DNA from: Omphiscola glabra
Taxonomy: Eukaryota; Mollusca; Gastropoda; Lymnaeidae
Direction: 5' to 3'
DNA length: 64,000 nucleotides
NCBI GenBank assembly: GCA_964017045.1
Contig: OZ024794.1
Span: 29,359,815 to 29,423,814 of the forward strand
Part shown: one piece after another, positions 51,729 to 63,788 of the stretch
Numbering within the stretch: the stretch's first letter is position 1
How the letters are laid out: every line of letters begins with the position of its first letter
Notes under the pieces: model-generated
Seen by the model: only the letters and a program-made list of their open reading frames with translations
The model's database searches: none
What the model was told of the DNA's origin: nothing
Position numbers and translations under genes: made by a program

Positions 51729-54297
51729 CGATAGAACGATAGAAAGATAGAAAGATAGAACGATAGAACGACAGAACGATAGAACGATAAAAAGATAGAA
51801 CGTTAGAAAGATAGAAAGACAGAACGATAGAAAGATAGAAAGATAGAAAGACAGAACGATAGAACGATAGAACGATAGAACGATAGAAAGATAGAAAGAC
51901 AGAACGATAGAACGATAGAAAGATAGAAAGATAGAACGATAGAAGGATAGAAGGATAGAACGATAGAACGATAGAACGATAGAACGATAGAAAGATAGAA
52001 AGACAGAACGATAGAACGATAGAACGATAGAAAGATAGAAAGACAGAACGATAGAACGATAGAACGATAGAAAGATAGAAAGATAGAAAGACAGAACGAT
52101 AGAAGGATAGAACGATAGAACGATAGAAAGATAGAACGATAGAAAGAGAGAACGATAGAACGATAGAAAGATAGAACGATAGAAAGATAGAACGATAGAA
52201 AGAGAGAAAGATAGAACGATAGAACGATAGAAAGATAGAACGATAGAAAGAGAGAACGATAGAACGATAGAAAGATAGAAAGATAGAAAGATAGAACGAT
52301 AGAAAGAGAGAAAGATAGAACGATAGAACGATAGAAAGATAGAACGATAGAAAGATAGAACGATAGAAAGATAGAGTGATAGAACGATAGAATGATAGAA
52401 AGATAGAAAGATAGAAAGATAGAACGATAGAACGATAGAACGATAGAACGATAGAAAGAGAGAAAGATAGAACGATAGAAAGATAGAACGATAGAAAGAT
52501 AGAACAATAGAACGATAGAACGATAGAACGATAGAAAGATAGAACGATAGAACGATAGAAAGATAGAAGGATAGAAAGATAGAACGATAGAAAGAGAGAA
52601 CGATAGAAAGATAGAACGATAGAACGAAAGAAAGATAGAAAGATAGAACGATAGAACTATAGAACGATAGAACGATAGAAAGATAGGATGATAGAACGAT
52701 AGAAAGATAGAACGATAGAACGATAGAAAGATAGAACGATAGAACGATAGAAAGAGAGAAAGATAGAACGATAGAACGATAGAAAGATAGAACGATAGAA
52801 AGAGAGAAAGATAGAACGATAAAACGATAGAAAGATAGAACGATAGAAAGATAGAACGATAGAAAGATAGAACGATAGAAAGATAGAACGATAGAAAGAT
52901 AGAACGATAGAACGATAGAAAGATAGAACGATAGAACTATAGAACGATAGAACGATAGAAAGATAGAAAGTTAGAACGATAGAAAGATAGAACGATAGAA
53001 AGATAGAACGATAGAAAGAGAGAAAGATAGAACGATAGAAAGATAGAACGATAGAAAGATAGAAAGATAGAACGATAGAAAGATAGAACGATAGAACGAT
53101 AGAAAGACAGAAAGATAGAACGATAGAAAGAGAGAACGATAGAACGATAGAACGATAGAACGATAGAAAGACAGAACGATAGAACGATAGAAAGACAGAA
53201 CGATAGAAAGACAGAACGATAGAAAGACAGAACGATAGAACGATAGAACGATAGAACGATAGAACGATAGAAAGACAGAACGATAGAACGATAGAAAGAC
53301 AGAACGATAGAAAGACAGAACGATAGAAAGATAGAACGATAGAACGATAGAAAGACAGAACGATAGAAAGATAGAACGATAGAAAGACAGAAAGATAGAA
53401 CGATAGAAAGATAGAACGATAGAAAGATAGAACGATAGAAAGACAGAACGATAGAACGATAGAAAGACAGAAAGATAGAACGATAGAAAGACAGAACGAT
53501 AGAAAGACAGAACGATAGAACGATAGAAAGATAGAACGATAGAAAGATAGAAAGATAGAGCGATAGAAAGATAGAAAGATAGAAAGACAGAAAGATAGAA
53601 AGATAGAACGATAGAAAGATAGAAAGATAGAAAGACAGAACGAAAGAACGATATAAAGATAGAAAGACAGAAAGATAAAAAGATAGAAAGACAGAAAGAA
53701 AGAAAGTCAAAACGATAGAAAGATAGAAAGACAGAACGATAGAACGATAGAAAGATAGAACGATAGAAAGATAGAACGATAGAAAGATAGAACGATAGAA
53801 AGATAGAAAGATAGAAAGACAGAAAGATAGAACGATAGAAAGATAGAAAGATAGAAAGACAGAACGATAGAAAGATAGAACGATAGAAAGATAGAACGAT
53901 AGAAAGATAGAAAGACAGAAAGATAGAACGATAGAAAGATAGAACGATAGAAAGATAGAACGATTGAAAGATAGAAAGATAGAAAGATAGAACGATAGAA
54001 CGATAGAACGATAGAACGATAGAAAGATAGAAAGATAGAACGATAGAAAGATAGAAAGATAGAAAGATAGAAAGATAGATAGATAGAAAGACAGAAAGAT
54101 AGAAAGATAGATAGACAGAAAGACAGAACGATAGAAAGACAGAACGATAGAAAGACAGAACGATAGAAAGACAGAAAGACAGAAAGATAGAAAGATAGAA
54201 AGACAGAACGATAGAAAGATAGAACGATAGAAAGACAGAACGATAGAAATATAGAAAGACAGAAAGATAGAAATATAGAAAGACAGAAAGATAGAAC
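51729..54297. repeat. 2.57-kb octamer array (GATAGAAC / GATAGAAA)
   Basis: About 320 copies of an 8-bp unit with types GATAGAAC, GATAGAAA, GACAGAAC, GACAGAAA and GAGAGAAC. It starts directly after the GAA tail of the LINE fragment. The minus strand is open in all frames for up to 471 codons as SFYRSIVL-type repeats, because three units make 24 bp. Not a gene. Confidence 0.98.
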
Positions 54298-54359
54298 TTT
54301 TGTGAGTTTTTGTACACGCTCCCGCACATTTTTTCTGAATTATTACAAACATTTTTCAA

Positions 54360-54790
54360 TATTCAGTTTTGGGCCCGGGCCCTAACTTCTTTTTTCTTCC
54401 TCCTTTTAGGAGCTAAATATAATTTCCGTATGCGTGCCTACACCATTCATCCTATTGCGATAAAACTTTAGTAATTTGTTGTGCGCCCGCCTGCAAAGAT
54501 TCCTGAATTAGGTTATCCATTTTGAAATAATTCTTTTAGGGCCGGGTGTCCTCTATTATTTTTTTCTTATATGAGCTATATAAATATAATTTCAAACAGA
54601 GCTATTGCATAGGTGGAAGAAATTTAATCAAATACAAATAGTGACATTTCAGTTTCATAATTAGTACAACCATTGTACAATTTTGCGTTTGGGGCCGGGG
54701 CCTTAATTTTTTAATTATGTTTTATTATGTGAGCTATATAAATATAATTTCAAATACAGCTATTGCATGGATGGATCTATCGCTACACGT
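54360..54790. repeat. Degenerate tandem repeat, unit about 160-175 bp, 3 copies
   Basis: GTTTTGGGCCCGGGCCCTAA (54367), TTTTAGGGCCGGGTGTCCTC (54535) and GTTTGGGGCCGGGGCCTTAA (54689) are each followed by GAGCTAWATAAATATAATTTC. Confidence 0.75.
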
Positions 54791-55215
54791 GTATGGACTA
54801 AATTTTTGAAAATCCATGCCTCTCGCGTAAGTTGCCTGTTCACGCGTCGAAAAACCTTCTAATTTATTTGTGTACGCACCAGGCGGAAAAAAAATATTTT
54901 CAATTTAAAAATTACTTCAGAAACGTAATTAAAACACAAAACATTTTTTTTCTTTGAGTGGCATTGCAACGCATGCCGGGCTCTCGCTAGTTTAGTAGAG
55001 AATTTTGGGACAAGATGTGTCAGCGACGGGTGAACTACCGTCTGTTCAGGGTATCTTGCTCAAATCAATAGACGCATCCGAAATATGTAGTTAAAATATG
55101 TAGTTAATTAAAATAGGAAACAATGTTGTTGGTTTTTTTGGTGCTGTTTTTGGCATTCTGGAAACAATAAACTCAGATCAAAGAGACCAGGTCACTATCA
55201 GGGGTAGGGGTGGTG
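54791..55215. other. AT-rich spacer
   Basis: No gene was recognised. Confidence 0.5.
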
Positions 55216-55217
55216 GG

Positions 55218-55326
55218 TGGTCATTGGGACTAGTCATTTGGACATCGTGGCGTTCGGAGTGTTAGTACTATCATTGGGTGTCATAGGGATTAGTCATTTA
55301 GACATCGTGGCGGCCGGAGTGTTGGG
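55218..55326. repeat. About 60-bp direct repeat, 2 copies
   Basis: GACTAGTCATTTGGACATCG and GATTAGTCATTTAGACATCG, each followed by TGGCGNNCGGAGTGTT. Confidence 0.8.
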
Positions 55327-56218
55327 GCTCTGTATATCTGGGTTCATCGATTTCACATCTCCTACAGGCTTTTTGTCTAACTGCTACATCCATCATTATT
55401 TACTATGAGCCGAGTGTAAGGATTGTCCCACTTCCAGACGTCTCCAAAGCCTGCTCAACAAACCTTTCCAATGAGTTCGTTGAATCCTTGAAGAATAAAT
55501 CCAACGTCAGAAACCACACACACACACAGACACATACACATACTCTCAAAAATGCGCGCACGCACACACTCACAAATCGCCGGGGTAGACAATTTTAGTT
55601 GTTGTTTTTTTTTGTTGTAAAATCCCGTCGTCTAAGAGCCACCTAACGACTGGTCCCGGCCATCGGTCCACCGGTCTCCGCCGTCTGACAGGTCACTAAT
55701 GCATCCTCGCTCTATATTGGTCTCATAGCAGAGCAGAGCGCGGGGTGGGGGGGAGGGGGGTCTTTTCAAATAGTTTTATCAATATTCCTTGCCTGGTGAA
55801 TGGTGGGTAAAGTAAAACTGCTGTCACTGAGTAGGCGCGCTGGATTTTTCGTGTGTGTAATAAACATGTTCGCAACAGCAATTTGCAATTATATCGCTCG
55901 TTTCCATGGATACAGTATTGTTTTTTTAAAGCAAGTGTTAAGCACCGGGATATAGGAAGTGTGATAACGGCCGCTTTTTCTCAGAAGATACTTCGAAAAT
56001 TATGCCCGAAACGTTCATTGGATGTAAGTAGCCTGCTTGTTGACTTTTTTGTGTAGAACGTTGTGTTGGTATTATATTGTAAGTGCTAAACGACTTGAGC
56101 CGTACGCATTTTCTGTCATTGGAACTAATTATTGTTAACAGTGGACCTAGGTACAGCAGTCATTTGGAGTTTGTACACATGTCATTTTATATTGGGTTTG
56201 GTCTCACTGTTTAATGAC
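55327..56218. other. Unremarkable spacer with a CA tract
   Basis: CA-rich at about 55516-55572. G run near 55747-55760. No gene was recognised. Confidence 0.5.
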
Positions 56219-56221
56219 AAG

Positions 56222-56321
56222 GTGATGCCTGGCGTGCTCTCAAAGTTCTTGCCATGTGATGCCTGGCGTGCTCTCAAAGTTCTTGCCATGTGATGCCTGG
56301 CGTGCTCTCAAAGTTCTTGCC
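56222..56321. repeat. 34-bp repeat, 3 copies
   Basis: Identical copies of GTGATGCCTGGCGTGCTCTC followed by AAAGTTCTTGCCAT. Confidence 0.95.
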
Positions 56322-56527
56322 ATTTTAGTTTACTATCATTTTTTAAAAATATTTTCTCAGAGTATACTAAACTGAAATTTCCCGTAAAATAAAATCGGTG
56401 GAATCGGCGAATGTTTTGGGGTGGGGGGGGGAGTGGGGGGGGAGTGGGGGGGGAATTGAATTTAAAAAAGTATATTAGGTCAGCTATAATATAAAATGTC
56501 TGCGTGGAGTCTATGTCTCTTACCAAC

Positions 56528-57165
56528 ATGGTATCTATTGTGATGTGGTATCTAGTGGGACGTGGTATCTACTGGGACGTGGTATCTACTGGGACGTGGT
56601 ATCTACTGGGACGTGGTATCTACTGGGACGTGGTATCTACTGGGACATGGTATCTACTGGGACGTGGTATCTACTGGGACGTGGTATCTACTTGGTCGTG
56701 GTATCTACTGGGACGTGGTATCCACTGTGACGTGATATCTAATGTGACGTGATATCTAATGTGACGTGATATCTAATGTGACGTGATATCTAACGTGATA
56801 TCTAATGTGATGTGAGTTCTAATGTGATGTGATATCTAATGTGATGTGGTATCTAATATGATGTGGTATCTAATATGATGTGATATCTAATGTGATGTGG
56901 TATCTAATGTGATGCGATATCTAATGTGATGCGATATCTGATGTGATGTGATATCTGATGTGATGTGATATCTGATGTGATGTGATATCTGATGTGATGT
57001 GATATCTGATGTGATGTGATATCTAATGTGATGCGATATCTAATGTGATGCGATATCTAATGTGATGCGATATCTGATGTGATGTGATATCTGATGTGAT
57101 GTGATATCTAATGTGATGCGATATCTAATATGATGTGTTATCTAATGTGATGTGATATCTGATGT
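56528..57165. repeat. 17-bp array with a gradient of variants, about 37 copies
   Basis: The left part is GGTATCTACTGGGACGT. The right part is GATATCTAATGTGATGT with GATATCTGATGTGATGT blocks in the middle. The transition at about 56715-56800 passes through GATATCTAATGTGACGT. Most right-hand units carry the GATATC palindrome. Confidence 0.95.
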
Positions 57166-57858
57166 AGCTTCCCATCGTTAGCTTTCAAAACATCAACTCT
57201 GCTACTAAGGATGTCGCATAGAAACTAATGGCGTATCAAAGTCATCATCCTATGGGACTCAACCTGTGCAGAGATTCTAATAATTCACCAACTACTCCGC
57301 TGCTGTAATGATAGTTCATTTTTCCATGTAGTTAATCCTTAAATAAGACCAGGAAAGGTGGGTACACAAGACTAGATTATTGTAATGAGATATAAAGGTG
57401 TATAAAAAAATTAATAAATAGTTTTAAGAAAATTGTTATATATACACGGGTGTAAAATTGGTATAAAAATATTAACATATTATAAATTGATTTTCACAAC
57501 GCACAAGGAAAGTACACATGGGTGAGTTAACTGTGACATTTCAGATGATGTACGCACCAGCTTCTGTCTCTCCCCGCACATATGTCAATGTCACGTTGAT
57601 TGGCTTTAACGCTAATACCTTTGCCGTGTGCTGCCGGTGTCATGTGACTCGTCCTCTCGCGTGGTACCACAAGCAAACCAACTTCCTGTAAACAGCTCTT
57701 CACAGTCCTTGATGAGCCCACACAAAAAAAAGCAGAAGTCAATTTCTCTCAGTCTGTACATAATTAAGCAGGCAGTTATTCGCGGGCGAGAGACCACGGC
57801 AATAGTGTTTCATACAATTTTCTCTTTGGGGGCATTTTAGATCCCCGAGTGGGCAGTG
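57166..57858. other. Unremarkable spacer
   Basis: No gene was recognised. Confidence 0.5.
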
Positions 57859-57866
57859 CCAGTGTC

Positions 57867-58025
57867 CAGAGGCAGAGTTAAAAGGGCGGGGGGGGGCATA
57901 TGTCACCAGATACTAGAGTAGCGGAGGTATTTAATGTATGAAAGTAAAGGGTTTCAGAGTTTAGGGGGAGGGGGCGTAAACATGAATCTAGTCCCCTGGC
58001 GTGAAACCCTCTAGCTACGCTTCTG
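57867..58025. mobile_element. CAGTGGCGTAG-type MITE, nested copy
   Basis: CAGAGGCAGAGTTAAAAGGG at the left and CTCTAGCTACGCTTCTG at the right (inverse CAGAAGCGTAGCTAGAG). Flanking CCAGTGTC (57859-57866) and CCAGTGGC (58026-58033) match at 7 of 8, a hAT-type duplication that uses the first bases of the neighbouring MITE. Confidence 0.6.
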
Positions 58026-58026
58026 C

Positions 58027-58186
58027 CAGTGGCGTAGAAAGGGGAGGATGGGGATTGTCCACCCAGGTATCATTTTTTTCTAAATATGGAGAGGTGGCAT
58101 TTTCGGACAAAAACTTATGGTGAATGGGAGCGTGGCAAAAATCTTGGCCCAACCAGAGCGGCATTAACACTAGCTACGCCAAATTG
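58027..58186. mobile_element. CAGTGGCGTAG-type MITE
   Basis: CAGTGGCGTAGAAAGGGGAG at the left and ACTAGCTACGCCAAATTG at the right. About 160 bp, no coding capacity, hAT-like by its ends. It serves as reference for the expanded copy at 24472-25215. Confidence 0.65.
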
Positions 58187-58985
58187 GCGATCCTGGCCAG
58201 CTATACTTTCATTTTTATCGGGAAGTTGACTGATATCGAAGGCGCTGATTGCTCTTGAGTGGAAAAAGGGGGGGGGGTGTCTGGGGAAACCCCTCCGTAT
58301 AAAATGTTTAAAATTTCATTTCAAAATCAAGATTTTGAGTAAACTTGAGTAAACTGCTTGATGGAGGCAGGAGTTTTTAAAGAGCATTACAGTGTAGCGC
58401 TCAGTGCCATAAATTAAACTAAATTCAATCTGGTTGTGGCGCTTCCCATGGTAATCATTTTGGGATAAACTAGGATTCAACCCCGTTCTGTATCATCTAT
58501 CGGCGTCGGGGAAAGTGGAGCAGACATTTAAGTTGACACTCGAGCAAAAGTGGAGGCCGGGGATCCCTTAGAACTTTTGTTTTGTGGATAAAGAATGCAT
58601 TTCCGCCAATACTTGAATTCTGCGTTTCTTTCAGACAATTTGGAAGGTGGCTATCAGACTTTTTTGTGGGAAACGCCAAAACAAATGACCATGGACTTTT
58701 CTAACTCAGTCTCAAAGCCATCATGAACCATGACCTCTATAGGGTGGCCCGGGTGCTTAAAATTTTGATGGGGACAATTTTTTGATTTATGAACTTTGAA
58801 TGCAATGTTAAGGTTTTTTTTTTTTTGGGGGGGGGGGGGGGGTAAAAACCGAAAAGTGGCAGGGGGCCTCGAAAAGTCAAGCGACGGCTCTGCATGACCT
58901 GGTTGTGTCATACAAATTAATAAATAATAATGTGGTATTTATTTAAACTATTTTTGGTGTAAACTGCTTGATTTATATATATGAG
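58187..58985. other. Unremarkable spacer with G runs
   Basis: G runs at about 58268-58276 and 58827-58842. No gene was recognised. Confidence 0.5.
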
Positions 58986-58987
58986 TT

Positions 58988-59393
58988 TAAAAAATAAAGA
59001 AAGAAATGCCACAGTCCTTCCCACAAAGGTTTCCATCGCTAAAAATCACTACTAACATCATTTTACATGTTGAGCGCAAATGAAAAAAAAATAAAGAAAG
59101 AAATGCCACAGTCCTTCCCACAAAGGTTTCCATCGCTAAAAATCACTACTAACATCATTTTACATGTTGAGCGCAAATGAAAAAAAAATAAAGAAAGAAA
59201 TGCCACAGTCCTTCCCACAAAGGTTTCCATCGCTAAAAATCACTACTAACATCATTTTACATGTTGAGCGCAAATGAAAAAAAAATAAAGAAAGAAATGC
59301 CACAGTCCTTCCCACAAAGGTTTCCATCGCTAAAAATCACTACTAACATCATTTTACATGTTGAGCGCAAATGAAAAAAAAATAAAGAAAGAA
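58988..59393. repeat. 97-bp tandem repeat, 4 near-identical copies
   Basis: TGCCACAGTCCTTCCCACAA starts at 59007, 59104, 59201 and 59298, exactly 97 bp apart. By eye the copies are identical, which indicates very recent amplification or an assembly effect. Confidence 0.97.
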
Positions 59394-59456
59394 GCTACTT
59401 AAGTATAATAATTCCCTTTTCTAAATATTTCTAAGTTGTACCAGATTCAAAGGTTA

Positions 59457-59480
59457 ATATATATATATATATATATATAG
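59457..59480. repeat. (TA)n microsatellite
   Basis: About 11 TA units. Confidence 0.95.
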
Positions 59481-59880
59481 TTACTGTATTGTAGAAAGGT
59501 CTACACTCTTTATGGTTTTTTTTAATTTTTCCTTTTTAAAAATTGTATATGAACGACATAATTATGTTTTAGAAGACATGGAATGTCTACAGAAGACATC
59601 ATTTATGTATTAAATTTCAAACTACTATTATTACAAGTTTTTTGTTGTTTTTTTAAAACAAATCCATCGAATTTATTTTTCAATTGACGATTTAGATTGA
59701 AGAGTTTTCCCTAAAACTAATAGCAAAAATATATAAACATATGAAATGGACTTAATTGGCTTAGAGGCAGCCCAAAACGTCTTTAATGCTGTACACATAT
59801 CACGCAATGTTTCATATGAGTCATCGTCATAATGTTGTTTTCAGGTTTTCACGTATCGTGTGCTGCACATTTCCTTTGAC
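59481..59880. other. AT-rich spacer
   Basis: No gene was recognised. Confidence 0.5.
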
Positions 59881-60235
59881 CTAACCGGATCGTATCCCTT
59901 ATTATCGCTTCTACATCAGTGCTCGCCCTGTTATATTTGAAAAAGGTTGTGGCGGTGATACGACCTAAGCAGAACTACTTTTCTCCTCCGCATTGCTTGC
60001 ACCACTGGGGCTTGTGTTGTCTTTCCCACACTGCCTTGACATCACCCGAGGTTAAGAGCTCTGCCCATGCGACTATTCACGATGTTTTCAGTCTTTTCCA
60101 ATCTTGTCACTTTGTTTGACCACCAGCTTTCACAGCCGTACAATAGATTAGACCTAACGGACAACAGTTCACTTAAAAATCCTAATTTTTGTTTTTATTC
60201 TTATGAAGATCCATATACTTTTTAAAGTAAAGCCA
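59881..60235 (-). pseudogene. Possible LINE fragment (antisense)
   Basis: The minus strand reads SNLLYGCESWWSNKVTRLEK and ENIVNSRMGRALNLG then a stop. LLYGCESW matches the LYGCE(S/T)W block downstream of RTE-type reverse transcriptases. No other block is clear. Confidence 0.4.
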
Positions 60236-60866
60236 AAGCACTTCTTGCCTTCCATATTCTTGCATTCCATATTCTTGCATTCCACATTCTTGCCTTCCAT
60301 TCCACATTCTTGCCTTCCATATTCTTGCATTCCACATTCTTGCCTTCAATTCCACATTCTTGCCTTCCATATTCTTGCATTTCACATTCTTGCCTTCCAT
60401 TCCACATTTTTGAGTTCCACATTTTTGCATTCCAAATTCTTGCATTCCAAATTCTTTCATTCCATGTTCTTGCTTTCTAAATTCTTGCCTTCCACATTCT
60501 TGCTTTCCATAATCTTGCCCTCCATATTCTTACCTTCCACATTCTTGCCTTCCACATTCTTACCTTCCACATTTTTACTTTCCACATTCTTGCCTTCCAC
60601 ATTTTTACTTTCCACATTCTTACCTTCCACATTTTTACTTTCCACATTCTTGCCTTCCACATTTTTACTTTCCATATTCTTGCCTTCCACATTTTTACTT
60701 TCCATATTCTTGCCTTCCACATTCTTGCCTTCCATATTTTTACTTTCCATATTCTTGCCTTCCACATTCTTGCCTTCCACATTCTTGCCTTCCACATTCT
60801 TGCCTTCCACATTCTTGCCTTCCACATTCTTGCCTTCCACATTCTTGCCTTCCATATTCTTGCCTT
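60236..60866. repeat. 15-bp array (CATTCTTGCCTTCCA), about 42 copies
   Basis: Variants CATTTTTACTTTCCA and CATATTCTTGCCTTC alternate in the middle and the right end is nearly uniform. Open frames on both strands (e.g. FLPSTFLPST, VEGKNVEGKN) follow from the 15-bp period. Confidence 0.97.
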
Positions 60867-61315
60867 GATATTATTTTGCTACTAACTGTAGCTGAAATAA
60901 AAATTAAAAAAAAGAACACGCTAAAAAAAAAAAAAAAAAAAAAAAGCTGCGTGATACATCAATCTGGTCAAAGTTCAAAGTTCAAATTGAGATATGAAGG
61001 ACCAAAGGCATAAAATGATGATGATGATGATAATTATGATGATAATAATTGAAAAAAAATGTGTATGTGTGTGGGGGTGCGGAGGGGTCTACAATCTCCT
61101 TGACGTTGTTTGTATTTACATGTTCCCGTACGCGTTTAATGACGGCCATACATCACCTCCTCCTGTCTGTAGGGTTGTACGAGAGTAAGGATTTATCCTG
61201 CAAAGCAGGACATTAACGGCACAGCTTCTCTCCATGTTCGGAGCCAGTATCAAAACAAACGAACGCAAACCCGAGTTTCAAACGATGACTGGGGATCAAG
61301 CTATTTGATATGGCA
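60867..61315. other. Spacer with poly-A
   Basis: AATAAA at about 60895 precedes a poly-A run at 60926-60946, as at a retroposed 3' end, but no parent sequence is recognised. A short (ATG)n lies at 61015-61030. Confidence 0.45.
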
Positions 61316-61342
61316 TGTGTGTAGGCTTAATTTTAGTTTTGT

Positions 61343-61580
61343 GGCCACTACCACTTGTCTCGCTTAGCGATGCGGCCACCACCACTTGTCTCGCTTAGCG
61401 TTGTGGCCACCACCACTTGTCTCACTTAGCGATGCGGCGTCCACCACTTGTCTCGCGTAGCGTTGTGGCCACCATCATTTGTCTCGCTTAGCGATGCGGC
61501 CACCACCACTTGTCTCGCTTAGCGTTGTGGCCACCACCACTTGTCTCGCTTAGCGATGCGGCCACCACCACTTGTCTCAC
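61343..61580. repeat. 31-bp minisatellite, 7-8 copies
   Basis: GCGGCCACCACCACTTGTCT plus CGCTTAGCGAT, alternating with GTTGTGGCC copies, suggesting a 62-bp dimer. Confidence 0.95.
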
Positions 61581-62280
61581 TTTTATTTTGATATTGACGT
61601 CACCGATTCAATGTGCTGTGACACTCCTTTTATTATTTTTTTTTACCCGCCGCTACCTTCGATTGGGAAAAGGTTGTTTACGTTCGATTACGTTCTAATT
61701 TATTCTTAAGAATGTTATCAGTTGACTCAATTTATAGAATTTCTTTTCTGGAGGTAACCAACTTTCTCCCTATAAATATGGCGGCGGCTTTCTCAGCCAA
61801 GGGAGACGTTTTGCTAATTTCCCTAGACATTTACGAGACGTTGTATAATGCCAAGATTGTACTCTTAATGTATGTTTGTAAATTAATATTTGTATTGTTA
61901 GAGGATTATACTTTTTTTTTTCAATTGGTGTGCTGTAAGTTGATATAGTTTTGTGTGTTGTGTGTATTTCAATTAGTATTTTATAGAAATTGAATAGTAT
62001 AGTTACATTGAGTATTGTTAGTATCGATAGCTTTGGTATCGTTTTCTTTGTATGGTTTTTCAGTCCTTTGTTGCGTACTGTTCCTTCGACTCTCCAAATT
62101 GTAAAACAGATGAAATTTTCAAAATCATATAACAGTACATAACACTATTACGCAACTTGAAATAACCCGATGACATTTGAAGAAGTGTAATCTAGTAAAA
62201 TAAACACACATTATACTAGAGTCAGAGCAACTACTGTAAGATATTATATTTCTGTAATAATTTTTTGTTGGGTTGAAATA
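61581..62280 (+). other. AT-rich region with a weak candidate exon
   Basis: ATAAATATGGCGGCGGCT (start codon at about 61778) opens MAAAFSAKGDVLLISLDIYE then TLYNAKI, followed by TTAATGTATGTTTG, which holds a GTATGT splice-donor-like site near 61869. This could be a first exon or chance. No homologue was recognised. Confidence 0.2.
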
Positions 62281-62284
62281 ACAA

Positions 62285-62550
62285 AAAAGTTGTTCTAATG
62301 TGACTTTCCTTAAAAGCTGTTCGTATATGTGATTCTCTAATATTCTAATATAATATAAACTCTCCTAAACAGATGTTCTAACATGTGACTCTTCTAAGTA
62401 GCGGATCTCATACGTGACTCCTCTAAAGAAAAGCTGATCTAACGCTACTCTTCTGAAATGTTGTGTGATTATTTTTGCCGATGACAACACGATGCAGTTC
62501 TTCAGTTATTAACTCTTCTAAAAAGGCTTGTTTTAACTTGACTCTTCTAG
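62285..62550. repeat. Degenerate about 45-bp repeat
   Basis: Diverged copies of a unit with GTTCTAAYGTGACTCTTCTAA and AAAGCTG blocks, the first given here as GTTCTAA and GTGACTCTTCTAA. Confidence 0.6.
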
Positions 62551-62935
62551 GGTGGAAATCCGTAGACTTTATCTTAAAGTAAGAATTTTGTTAGTATTGT
62601 TTTACTCCTGAGAGTGTTAGGCGCGTTCTAAAATCTGTACGCATGAGTTATCCACGACGGTGCATTAAGAAATCATCGCTAACGCAAGGAGTCGAGTGGT
62701 CACAAACAGTACAAATCGACCCCGAGATGAAACTACGCGATGCGTCCTGCTGCGTGCACCTAGCACAATATTAATCATGAGTGGGTAAACGTGTCTTGAA
62801 GAGAAGAAACATAAAATAATCGATCACGTGGTTTTAACAATTCGGAGATTAATTCCCTTGGCGAGCACACGAGCTCGATCAAGACAAGCAATATATTTTT
62901 TTTTTAAATTGTCAAAGACCGAAGTAAATTAATAG
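62551..62935. other. Unremarkable spacer
   Basis: No gene was recognised. Confidence 0.5.
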
Positions 62936-62944
62936 AAAGTGGGT

Positions 62945-63010
62945 GTGTGTGGTTGGGTTGGGGGGAGGGGGGATTGGGTTGGGGGGGATTGGGTTGGGGG
63001 GAGGGGGGAC
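62945..63010 (+). repeat. G-rich repeat (GGGGGGATTGGGTTG)
   Basis: Three copies of GGGTTGGGGGG with GATT spacers give many G-runs of three or more, compatible with a G-quadruplex. Confidence 0.85.
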
Positions 63011-63173
63011 GACGACAAAAAGTGAGCCAATTTTTAACGTTTGTCTTAAAAGATTTGTTCTTTTAGATTATGAGAACATCGAACATGTCATTTTCATCCA
63101 CATGTCAACTTTTTTATAAAAAAATCCTTTAAATTGACTTCGCTTTTGTGCGTGGCTGGGTGGCTGGCAAAAT

Positions 63174-63685
63174 CTTCGGACGGCTAATTGACCCGTCAAC
63201 CAGTCGAGCTGAAACTTGCCGATGACAACACATGGCATCAAACCCCCCCCCCCCCCAAATAAGCTCCCCCCCCCCCCCCCCTGTTTTTTTCAAGCGAAGG
63301 ATGAAGGAAATATGATGCCACTGATTTCACGAAAATAACATTCCCGATAACTGCGCTAAATGAAAAGATTATTTTTAAAAAAAATATCGCAAGTGTGTTT
63401 GGTGCGTAATATTTTCTGTTCTTTTTTTTCTGAAATAGTGAAATAAATCTGCAGTGTGAAAGCGGCTGAGTCAGTAGATAAATTAATATAGTTCATGGGC
63501 GTGAAAAATATGTGCGGTTGCGAGCCTTAGGGGGAAAGGGGGAGTCTTTATTGGGATTCTTATAAAGTGCGTTAATTGTATGCATGTTTTTTTCAAATTT
63601 GCGGCCCCATCTCCATTGCTCGATATGACATTTTATAAAGAATTTATATGAAAAACTTTTTTTTAGGGGTTATTACATTTTATTG
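63174..63685 (+). repeat. Dispersed repeat family R1, copy 5 (long)
   Basis: CTTCGGACGGCTAATTGACC, GAGCTGAAACTTGCCGATGA, GATAACTGCGCTAAATGAAA, GTGTTTGGTGCGTAATATTT, GTTGCGAGCCTTAG, CTTATAAAGTGCGTTAATTG and GATATGACATTTTATAAAG occur in the same order as copy 3. A run of C near 63245-63283 interrupts it. Confidence 0.8.
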
Positions 63686-63788
63686 TCGTTATCTTTTTTT
63701 TGTGTTGTAATCCCTGTATTGTTCTTCTTGTTACGTTGTTCGATTAATTATTTTCAACAGAATAGCTCTCGACCCCAGGACTTCTAAC

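Noticed and set aside
51803..54359. Minus-strand frames of 234-471 codons rich in SFYRSIVL
   Set aside because: They come from the octamer array. All three minus frames are open, as expected from an 8-bp unit with no stops.
60203..60868. 221-codon frame with FLPST repeats and 132-codon VEGKN repeats
   Set aside because: Both are products of the 15-bp array on opposite strands.
62285..62550. Regulatory array
   Set aside because: Copies are too diverged to define a conserved site.
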